From NCBI GenBank assembly GCA_038093975.1, contig JBBPTG010000020.1:62001-126000 (forward strand): 64,000 nt of DNA, given 5' to 3'. Positions 55,101-64,000 of the stretch are shown piece after piece. Every line of letters starts with the position of its first letter. Position 1 is the stretch's first letter. The position numbers and the translations under genes were made by a program. The DNA comes from Chalciporus piperatus. Its lineage: Eukaryota; Basidiomycota; Agaricomycetes; Boletales; Boletaceae. The notes beneath the pieces are model-generated. The model did not search any database, was not told the origin of the DNA, and saw only the letters and a list, made by a program, of their open reading frames with translations.

Positions 55101-56823
55101 AAAGATTGGCGGAAGGACCGATCAAACAAGGTTCTTATCTTTACAAAGTCGGTCAAACTGCTGGAAATGCTTGAATTCCACCTCGGCAAACATGGTGGGT
55201 TTTGACTCGGATGGTCAAGTTTTTGATTATTTACCCTGGTGTAGGCTACGGTTTTCTGAAACTAGACGGGTCTGTGGGTCAACCCGAGAGTGAGATATTG
55301 GTATGATTCAAGATGTGTAATGAACTCACCCGCGCACCACATCTAGGAATGCCTCTGATCGACAGGTTTCATGAAGACCCGGACGTCTACGTATTCTTGA
55401 TATCCACCCTTGCTGGAGGAACTGGTCTGAATTTGACGGGTGCAAATAAAGTGGTCATCTTTGGTAAGTTTAACGCGGATTCCGTTAGATGTTCCGGTAC
55501 TAACACACCATAGATCCCAACTGGAGTAAGTGTTTTTTTTCCCCGACAAGGCTCTCTCCCCTCACCAAAGTCGTGATCAGATCCTGCGCATGATTTACAA
55601 GCTATGGACCGGGCCTACCGTTTCGGTCAGACTCGTGACGTCCACGTATATCGACTTTTGGGAGCGGGGTCTATCGAAGAATTGATCTATGCCCGACAGC
55701 TTTACAAACAACAACAAATGGCGATCGGTTATCAAGCCAGTGTACAGACAAGGTATGGAGGTGGCGCTCGTAGTTTGAACTTGAACTGGAGCTCCGTTTG
55801 TCAGGTATTTTGCGGGTGTACAAGGGGATACCAATCGACAGGGCGAGCTCTTTGGTGCGAAGAATATATTTAAACTTCATGAGGATACCCTGGCGACTAA
55901 GCTGGCGGTGAGTCCTTGGAAATTCGCTTACAGGCGGGGCAGATGCACCTAATAGTGTCGACGGTTCGTAGATCGAGAGAGCATCTATCGTTGAACTGGA
56001 TTGGGCGTTGGCGAATCTTGGCGGGAAGTCAAGGCGCCGGTCAAGGGCCAAAGATGAGTTGGTGCAAGATGTAGACCCTAAAGGGAAAGAAGATGTATGT
56101 GTGGCCCACTTGCTTCGGTGGATCTCGGGCGCTGATGAGTTGACTCATAGGCGGATTTGCGGGGATTGGCTGCTCTGCTTTTCGATGATGGTATGTGACC
56201 CTTCTCGTCCGACCCTTGTAGTTGCGAAGTGACGAGTGCATCGCTGCAGAACCACCAGAGATTGGTGATGAAAATGATGTACAAAAGACGCTTGGCGCAA
56301 TCGGTGTGAAGTACAGTCACCGCAATGATGCCGTGCTTCTTCCCAGTCGGATTGAAGAGGAGCGATCGCGGAATGCACTCAAGGTAGGCGACACCAAGAC
56401 ATGGGTGTCTAGGATACTCACTCGATATTATTAGGAGCATAAACGACGGAAGACAGCAGCCGGGAAGTCCAAGGAGGCAAGCGAACGGCCAAAGACGCCT
56501 GAACCAGAGTGGCCACCCAAACGCAAACATCATAAAGCACCTCTCAGTCCAATGTCACAGTGAGTGAATGCTATTGTCCTTTTCGAGGGAAGAGTATTAA
56601 CAAATATGCACAGGCTTGCTTCGAGACAAAGAGCCTTGATTGATCTTGGATATATCAAGGACCCGTCACATGTACCCGTGTTTGCCCAATCATTGTGAGT
56701 TCAGTTCGAGGACTGAGTGCACTGTCGGGTGATTTACTATTTGTTTTCAGTGGCAGAAAGTCTCTAGAAGAGCAACAGGAGATTATCGGAAAGTTGGATG
56801 AACGTTCGCGATCTTACTCGTAG
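52131..56823 (+). CDS. SNF2-family DNA translocase, ERCC6L2-like
   Basis: Nuclear ATPase related to CSB/Rad26; in vertebrates ERCC6L2 acts in DNA repair and replication stress. Start [14 protein letters not shown], then [11 protein letters not shown] long disordered acidic/basic region with repeated [11 protein letters not shown] patches and basic clusters ([22 protein letters not shown]) follows. The ATPase core: [37 protein letters not shown] (intron between L and G), [36 protein letters not shown] (DEAH), [20 protein letters not shown] Cys cluster [16 protein letters not shown] typical of ERCC6L2-type proteins is seen at about 54625-54720. The helicase C part has [39 protein letters not shown] and [20 protein letters not shown]. 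The C-terminus ends RSYS at 56823. About 20 introns. No frameshift seen. Confidence 0.85.
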
Positions 56824-56961
56824 CGCAAAAGGTTTGTTGGTACTTATTGAAAATACAAGGCAATGCCAAACATGTACTTGGATCTAATCGAATCGAGTTC
56901 CCTCTTGACCAAACAAGCGTCTGACCGATCTTGTATTCGCGTCGTTTTTTCTCCGACTTCG

Positions 56962-58282
56962 ATGTTCAGTCACGATAATGTTGTGGACGACAGGCCTCCA
57001 AGTCCATGTAAGTTCATGAAGCGAAGTTGAAAAGCACTGATTTACCAGACGATACCGACTATCCAGCGGCCGAACCAGGGGGATTCCCCAGAGGGTTCCC
57101 TATTTTGCCAGAAGATATGGGAAAGATCGTCCCCTCCAGTTAGTTTCACAAATCATTTGGCGCAAGCTAAAACCCCACAAAGACCTCAACGATTTAGATT
57201 TACTACCAGAGATAGAGAAACTCACCCAAGTAAGTGTTCTCGTTTCAAGTTGTTTCTATCTCGCTCGGGTGTGAATGATGTGTCTGCAGGAGGCTTACGA
57301 AGAAAGTAGGGCGTCGGCGGGCACTCAGCTTCTAGTCTCAGAGCTTCAAGACCTTTCTTCCTTGCGAGCGGAATCATCCGAATCAAATTTCCTCGCTCAG
57401 ATGGCTGAACTTGAAAATCATGGGTATGAAATAAGACGCGTTAAAGGTCCGTGCTGTAACTTGACTTGTGATCTGAACGAACATCTCGTTACGCTGTTTT
57501 CTCAGGCGACGGCGATTGTTTCTATCGAGGTGAGTCTTCTTTAACTAGGTTTATTCTCGTCTTTGATACATTTTAACATTTAGCGCTTGCGTTCGTTTAC
57601 ATTGAACGACTGGTGCGCTCATCCAATACTAAGCGTGAGGCAATCGAAGTCCTACTCCGATCAAATAAAGATAATGACGAGGACCTTCTTCGCGATGAAG
57701 TTCGTCCGATTATTGAAGGATTATCAGTGGTCCAACCGGACCTAACCGATTCATCTGCAAGCGATGGGGTCTTGAAAGTCTTTCAGATAGAACATAGTAC
57801 GTCCACGACGGAGATTGACACTTACTCACGTTGAACCCAGCTTCCAACTATATCGTGTCGTACATGCGCAAGCTTACCTCTGACCGCATAATAAGCTCTG
57901 GCGATTTCAATGATGTTCTGGATAATAACGATACCCCTGAAATATTCTGCCAGCAGTTCGTGGACCCGCTCGGCAAAGAAGCAGGTGAATAGGGGCCCAC
58001 ACCTTTTCCAATGGATGGTCTGACTACGAGGAGACCACATACAAATCCAAGCTCTCGCTCAAGCATTGGATGTTTACGTCAAGATTGCTTGCCTCGATGG
58101 GAAACGGGCAGAGCTTCAGTTCCACTCTGTTCCATGGGAAGCACCAGAAGGACACGAGCCACTGGTCTTATTGTTAAGGTGAGCACAGCGACAATTATGT
58201 TCGGACGTACCCTGACGCCGTCGCTAGACATGGTCACTATGATATCCTACAGAAGAAAGCCCGACTAATGGGTGGAGACTGA
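56962..58282 (+). CDS. Otubain-type OTU deubiquitinase
   Basis: Cysteine protease that cleaves ubiquitin chains (OTUB1/OTUB2 relatives). Start MFSHDNVVDDRPPSPYDTDY, then GGFPRGFPILPEDMGKIVPS. After introns come LLPEIEKLTQ, EAYEESRASAGTQLLVSELQ, and the catalytic region VK-GDGDCFYR-ALAFVYIERL, in which the nucleophile Cys lies in a separate 24-nt exon (about 57507-57530). The helical insertion (LLRSNKDNDEDLLRDEVRPI) and SNYIVSYMRKLTSDRIISSG follow. The catalytic histidine comes last in LLRHGHYDILQKKARLMGGD, again across an intron, stop 58280-58282. Catalytic Asp, Cys and His are all present. The microexon must be included for activity. Confidence 0.85.
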
Positions 58283-58596
58283 TACACATTTGTAAGTTGC
58301 GACTTTACGATGATATAACTTGATGTACAATATCTGTAAATACCCCAGTTTCACCGGGGGAAAGCAACTGCTGAGACAAACCTGGTGTGTGTAGATAGAA
58401 AATCTCAGCGTGCAACTTTTCAAGTCATCTCGGTGTATGATAATTACATTATGTACCAGGAATTCCGTCGGTGAAACACAGAACGACGTTCCCCGCCCAT
58501 ATTTCGTGTACAATAGTATTAACTGAAAGTTCGTGATTAAAGGCATGAAATGCGCCGGCCGATTTTACAAGATTACACAGCCGGCGCCTGAATGCG
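58283..58596. other. Convergent spacer with GC-rich hairpin
   Basis: About 310 bp between the otubain and DUF6534 stops. GCGCCGGC (58552-58559) and GCCGGCGC (58580-58587) form an 8-bp stem around GATTTTACAAGATTACACA. It lies about 10 nt past the DUF6534 stop on its strand. No gene seen. Confidence 0.5.
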
Positions 58597-60496
58597 TCAT
58601 CGAATAGTAGGGAGCGTAGGTAGTTCTGTCAGTGACACCGTTTGGCCTGCGCGTCGTTGATCACGGATTGACTTTCTCGCATTCAACCTGACAGGTTTAT
58701 AGTAAGTAGCTCATGAACAACTCGAGTGGAAAGGAACCCTGCTTACACTGCCAATGCCGAATTAACATATACTGCGCGTTAGAGGGGCGCTAAGTCAGCT
58801 CACGCGAAGTGTTGAAAGCATGGACACGAAACACAAACTTTTACTCAGCATGCCACCAGGAGCAGCAGTGAGGAATTGACCGATGAGTCCAGTTTGTACG
58901 AAATACTGCAAGGGAAAAGTGGGTGTTCTAGTCCATTATTCATTCGCTGAATGGTGACTTACGAGGAGGACCAATGCTAAAGAAACGAGGCTACGTGATT
59001 GCCAGTGAGATGTCAACCTCGTGCTTGCTACTAAACAAATTTAGCTTTCTGAACTTACAATGAAAGTAGCCCCATCTCTATGAATACGACAGATATACTC
59101 TTCACGTAGTTCGTTCGTCTGAAACGAGTATTTTATGAGAAATTCACTGCCTTGGAAAAAAGGACAACCATTACCGATGGCGAATCGCCCCGGTTCTTGA
59201 AGGGTGAAGATACACGAATACAGAAACCGTGATGATGGCGTCGCAGATACAGCTAGCGAGCGAAGACATTGGCGAGAACTAATGGAATTTGTGAGGCAGA
59301 AACCAAAGTCTTGTGCTATGAATGTATACCTTGGTCGAGAAGAGCGCATCTGGTGTTGGTGTGTGAAATCTGTGATAGTTAAGTTACGGGGTCACCAAAT
59401 GTACCCCTACTTACATGACATTGATGCACACTAGACATGTATGATTAGTTGTCCTCAAATTCCTGAAATGAAGATGGACGGACTCATGCCAAGAACTATA
59501 ATTGCATAAGCTCTCAGGATCTTATATTACACAGTGACTTACCAAGCTGAGCCAGTGCTGTAATGAGCTATACAAAGTTGACCTCAGCGTGTTGGCTCTT
59601 ATCAGGGCCTGAAACCATACCACTGCACCGGTAACAATCCTGTTCTGAGCACTTACTTTACGTTGAGATTGGTTAGGTTAATGGCCGGAGCACTCCGAAA
59701 CAACCTGAAGAAACTCACTGATCCACACCCTGTGAGCGTAAAAGCTGGTAGATGAAAAGCTGGGATCGTCTATTTCACAGGGCCAAATGTCATCAAATCT
59801 CACCATTGCACCAGGAATGTTATCCAGTACTAAAGGATTTTATCAGTCTAGGATATCGTGTGAGATAGAACGACGCACGCCAAGGAGGACGCCCATCTTG
59901 CAAGAATTCGTTCTCAATCGTTGCACTCAGAGTCAGTGGCAAACTCACCAACATCTGCCTATCGCATTCCTTCTGATTAGTGATAATATCGAAGCTTACC
60001 ATCTCAAACTTACCAGGGGAGATAAAAGACACATTCGCGTGATGTATTCCGCCGGCATGATATCAAAATTGACCAGTAAATGCCGACCAACGAGTACATG
60101 TGCAGCGAGTCGAGCATGCTTTCGAAGCACTAAGTAAAAGGTATAGCGGTTGGTAAGGAAGTGTTGCCATACAATAGAACAAGGACCTTTTGTCGAACTC
60201 CGATGAGTAATGAAAAACGAGGTACGGTGTGTCACTCACCAGTCCTCGCACAAGCCTCGTGTCATTTGGAAAGGCCCGGATATAGAATACAGACTGGCCA
60301 ATTGTGATGCCATAGAGGCTGAAAGATGAGAAATGAGTGACGGACAAAAAATAGGTCGAGGAAGCATACAGAGAGGCTATGGTGTAGCCTGAAACCGAAC
60401 CTGTCAATCAGTCTTCTCGAGGCGCTGATATCATGGCTCACCAATTACACCTGGCCCCCACATCAACTCTAATGAGATCGTTGGAGGGGCGGACAT
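58597..60496 (-). CDS. DUF6534-type membrane protein, paralogue 1
   Basis: Start at 60496: MSAPPTISLELMWGPGVIG. After an intron come SVSGYTIASL and, across another, SLYGITIGQSVFYIRAFPND then TRLVRGLV. The next exon gives CFESMLDSLHMYSLVGIYWS. Later small exons carry the remaining helices, including one whose reverse reading surrounds 59350-59040. The C-terminus reads LNARKSIRDQRRAGQT and ends ELPTLPTIR, stop 58597-58599. The pattern GP-VIG, SLYG--I-Q--FY-R-FP-D, D--HM and LNARKSIR is that of DUF6534 proteins. About ten small exons; I could fix the ends and the first four, not all the middle ones. Closely related to the next gene upstream. Confidence 0.65.
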
Positions 60497-61425
60497 GATG
60501 ATGCTTGTAAGGAAGATGACCTGGGGATAGACAGACTTGGGCACGTAAGAGAACAATCACGGCAATAAAACCTCCTCATGATCAGGGTGCAGTATGTCGG
60601 GAACCTTTTACTTGGCATGTCATGCATATGGCAAGTCGCCTGCATTTCCGAAGCACACTCTCGGAGATCCGACTTTATACCGTTGACACATATGACCCTA
60701 ACCAGTAATTTATCAAGGCGAGGGTCCCAACATCTCGGAGTGCGACCAGTGCGGGTATTCAATTCGACCACGCTGGGACGGAATTGTTGACGCTGGGAGT
60801 CGCGGATCCGGGCTTCAAGCTTCAAGTTCCTCGCAATTCAATCTTCATTGAATAGCAAGGCACGATGGGAAAAAAAATACTTACACCGCGAGCATGCTAC
60901 GGTGGAGGTAAATGAATGTCAATTGTTGCTAGGCGAGCAACTCGTAGTAGGCTGAGCTGTGGCAAATTGACAATTCTACTGCCGCTGAAAGTCCGTGAAA
61001 AAAAAATTCAGAGTAGTTGAGGAGCTGCTTCCGCGAGTCCGTGTGGTACACACTTCTGGAGTCTTACCTATTGTGGACCCACTCGTCAACCTGAAGGGAA
61101 CACTAGAAGTTATGGTATAGTAATGCAGATGAGTCATGGATTAGAAGGTGATGCGAGCATAATTGCAGCCCGATTGAAGTCGGGACACAGACTCACAGGC
61201 TGTGCCCAACCACACTGAAGGCTATATGTAACTCAGCATAATGTAAGAGCATGTACATAGATGCACATCCTGTCCCCGCCTCTGCCGGTCCCAATCACCG
61301 ATTCCCAGAAGAATCCGCGATTAATCAGAGCAGATTAGCTCTATCATATGTGGTGCATAAATCCTAAGGCTGGGGAAGAACGGGTAGTATAATCCCAGGG
61401 AGGAGTCGCCTGGCGTTGAGTGGTG
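60497..61425. other. Spacer between DUF6534 paralogues
   Basis: About 930 bp between the start of paralogue 1 and the stop of paralogue 2. AT-rich runs (AAAAAAATAC at 60871, AAAAAAAAATTC at 61000). A 118-codon minus-strand ORF at 60469-60825 overlaps the paralogue 1 start and shows no family signal. Confidence 0.4.
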
Positions 61426-63309
61426 TCATCGAATGGTCGGTATCGTTGGAAGCTCTATGGCACGCTGCTGTTCTCGGATAGACTTGCGAGCATTCAAACT
61501 ACCGTTCATCGATACAATCATTAGCACTGGCCATGCCCGTGAATCTGTTGTCGAGGAGATCCACTTACACACTAAGCATTGAGTTCACATATGCTACAAA
61601 AGGATTGCATTAGTTGCAGGGCGGATGGGGTGACGGAAACTTACTTTTACTGAGTATAGCCCCGGGCGCTGCGGTAAGAAGCGCGCCTAGTTGGCGATCC
61701 TGCATATAAAACTGGGGAACCAAACTAAGTTCGAATTGACGTGTATGTCCAGACCGAGAGGACTTGCCAAGATCACCATCGCCAGCGCATTGATACTAGA
61801 AAACATGAACGAGTGGATCGCATGAGACAGCCGCTCACGACTTACCAAGTGAACAACCCCATTTGTACAAATACGTCATTCAATTTTTTGATGTAGTTGC
61901 CTGATCTCCTGTAAAATCGGTGAGAGTAAGATCCACGTGGTCCTGATGGAGTTACAGGAGAGTACCGTCTGGCGCCTGTCCTTGCAGGCCGCAAGTAATA
62001 TGCTATCGAAAGTGTGATGGTGACATCACAAGAGGCGCTTGCGACTGCGGACAACGGTAAAAACTAATGGTGCAGTTCATTGTTACACAGCGTTGGATCG
62101 CGGAGATGATCACCATACCTCAGTGTTAGAGAGTTCTTTTAATGTTGGGTAGCGGATCCTGCAGAGAGGTGAATGGTAAGTTGGACCATCGTCATTTTAA
62201 CACTCACAGATCCACTACAAACACTAAAGCATTGGAAATCCAAGATTGGAGTTCAGCAGAGGCATCGAGATTTCAAACCGAGATATACGAACACAAGCCT
62301 AGCACTGGTCAATGTTAGCGCAAGCACACAAAAAAATCATCGAGCACTCACGAAGTTGAGCGGTTCCAAACAAGACCTGTCATCGTTGAATTCAGTTGGC
62401 CTCCGCGATTATTTCTGAGCCATACCACAGCTGTCGTGACAACTCGATTATGATCGCTGACTGTGAGACAGGCCTGATGAGTGAGGAAAACGGAGAGAGA
62501 CCTTGTGACCCACTTATCCAGACCCTATGAGCATAGAAGCTATCGTGACGTTAGTTCGGTGACAGAACTTGAACAGTTCCCAAATCGGCTTACCTTTGGA
62601 CTATGAATGTTACCCAGAACTTCGAAAAAGTCATCCACGAGAAAAGTTGTCTAACATTGGAATGTTCCTTACGACAGTTACAATGCCGACCTTCAGTTGA
62701 CTGTATTCAGCATTCATCGACTTGAAATAAATTCGCCTCTCACAATCACCGACCTAAGTTGAAGTGAAGATGTAACATTATGAAGTGCGTCGTGCATCAT
62801 CATTTCACAGAGAAACATACGCAGGAAGTAATAGGCAATCCGTGGACGTGCTTGAGTGACACTCGACCAAAATGTGGTGGTAGAACTGGGTTAGCGAGAA
62901 CGTTTGCGCACTGTCGAGGATGCTACTCGAAAATAAGCAACGGGGAAGAGGATTCCGGCACAGCTTAGGATCTCACAAAACGATGAAAACCTGTCAACGT
63001 GGGATCCATGTATCCATCGAAATGAGCCCTAGGACGAAACATAGTCACAGGATAAATCTTACCAAGCTTTTCAGGGCGCGCTTGTCCCGTGGAAATCCTC
63101 GCACATAGAAGATGAACTGACAAATTCCGACTCCATAGAGGCTGTGTCGCCAGTTAGGTCGTGTCAGAACCAGCTAAACCGACATACGCTGTTCCAACCA
63201 TCAAACCTGCAAGTTCGACGATAACTGATTAGTACCGATTTATGGCCAATGCTCGATACGTACCTATAAAACCAGGCCCCCAAAGCAAGTTATAGGGGAG
63301 CGCGCTCAT
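61426..63309 (-). CDS. DUF6534-type membrane protein, paralogue 2
   Basis: Start at 63309: MSALPYNLLWGPGFIG, parallel to the start of paralogue 1. After an intron comes GLMVGTAY, then SLYGVGICQFIFYVRGFPRD and KRALKSLV (63145-63065). A later exon gives SILDSAQTFSLTQFYHHILV, matching SMLDSLHMYSLVGIYWSIL of paralogue 1. The end reads LNARKSIREQQRAIELPTIP then TIR, stop 61426-61428, parallel to LNARKSIRDQRR...ELPTLPTIR. The two genes have the same length (about 1.9 kb) and exon layout, so they arose by tandem duplication, with considerable divergence since. Function unknown. Middle exons not all resolved. Confidence 0.65.
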
Positions 63310-64000
63310 GGTGTGCGCAATGCAGGATGGAAAGGGCGTCCATAAACCAAGTGTATGCCACTTACTTAATGGAACATTGATTCAATTGCTCCCACCCCGG
63401 GCCTGTGTTTCGAAAGCAGCCTTGCGAGCTCTGATTGGTTGGGTCGGTCAGTCAAAACCCGGCGGTCCTCGGCTAGTAAAGCCCATTTACATAAATCACA
63501 ATGCGTCCGAGTCGCATCTGGTCGCATCAAGGAATTGAACCAAACGTAGAGATTGTTGGTCGGTAGGTGCGATCCGATTGTGTGTTTACTCCCACCGACG
63601 GGATGGGAGCATTACAGTAATGCTTCGATGGGCAGGGCTTCACTGGCATGAGTGTGCCACTGAGAGGTTTCCCTGAGTGACAAGGTACTGTAGCCCAGTG
63701 TAGTCCCCGTGTGGGCCCATCGTTACGAGAGACAGTCAGGTTTGACATTTGACAGCCTGAGTTTAAGCCAGCTGATTCAGAGGATATCACTCTCGGGTAT
63801 CACTACTTGCCTTGGATAAGATTGTGTGCGAGCAGCATCTATGACTGTCTGACCGCCACCGCCATGTTCATGGTTTGCGACTTTTCCATTGTGCCGCTGC
63901 ATGGCGTGTGCCCGTGGCACTTCAAACACTGCGTCCATTCCCTTTCAAACCCACGTCGCAAACATCACCGGGGAAATTCTGGTAGTTGGCATGCGGTTGT
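63310..64000. other. Right edge, no supported gene
   Basis: About 690 bp. A CCAAT-box-like motif on the minus strand (GCTCTGATTGG, 63428-63438) lies about 120 bp upstream of the paralogue 2 start and may belong to its promoter. The ORFs here have no family signal. Confidence 0.4.

Noticed and set aside
60469..60825. 118-codon minus-strand ORF
   Set aside because: Overlaps the start of the DUF6534 paralogue, whose start motif is supported by its tandem sister.

Overview
The window is nuclear DNA of a filamentous basidiomycete, almost certainly an Agaricomycete. Nearly every gene is split by short (about 45-70 nt) GT..AG introns. The gene families also point there: FunK1 kinase, TET/JBP oxygenase, HNH_2 nuclease, Crinkler/RHS-type NTPase and DUF6534 membrane proteins. 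The coordinates are reading-frame based; exon junctions were joined by eye at GT/GC..AG sites and were not tested against transcripts.

Left third (1-23.4 kb): the 3' part of a TET/JBP-like 2-oxoglutarate dioxygenase gene converges on a broken FunK1 kinase. Then come a run of housekeeping genes: the palmitoyltransferase AKR1, mitochondrial RNA polymerase RPO41, a CpG-depleted island carrying an HNH-nuclease gene, a nuclear coiled-coil protein, and a head-to-head pair for F1Fo ATP synthase (inhibitor INH1 and subunit h ATP14). A SUR7/PalI membrane protein, an alcohol dehydrogenase and a Pro-rich unknown follow. RPO41, INH1 and ATP14 make this a mitochondria-linked cluster, probably by chance except for the INH1/ATP14 pair.

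Middle (19-43 kb): a plastic region built around an unrecognised multicopy gene family. There is one full-length copy at 23.7-24.8 kb (+), one full-length copy with a frameshift at 37.0-38.1 kb (-), and at least four degraded pieces (19.2, 27.3, 33.8-34.6 and 36.5-37.0 kb). Between and beside them lie a Crinkler/RHS-type P-loop NTPase flanked by direct repeats, a 63-bp hairpin, a small conserved fungal protein, the urea transporter DUR3, a two-helix membrane protein, two unknown genes, a DUF6534 membrane protein, a secreted-protein relic and an 871-bp MITE-like element with terminal inverted repeats.

Right third (43-64 kb): conserved genes return. These are a WRAP53/TCAB1-like WD40 protein, cytosolic leucyl-tRNA synthetase, a zinc-ribbon basidiomycete protein, the HMG-box protein NHP6, an ERCC6L2-like SNF2 ATPase and an otubain-type deubiquitinase. 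The window ends in two tandem DUF6534 membrane-protein paralogues on the minus strand.

The most unusual signals are the 1.54-kb stretch with only three CpG dinucleotides over a still-open HNH-nuclease gene, the multicopy family with its repeat-flanked NTPase neighbour, and an AT-hook-like insertion near the C-terminus of the mitochondrial RNA polymerase.
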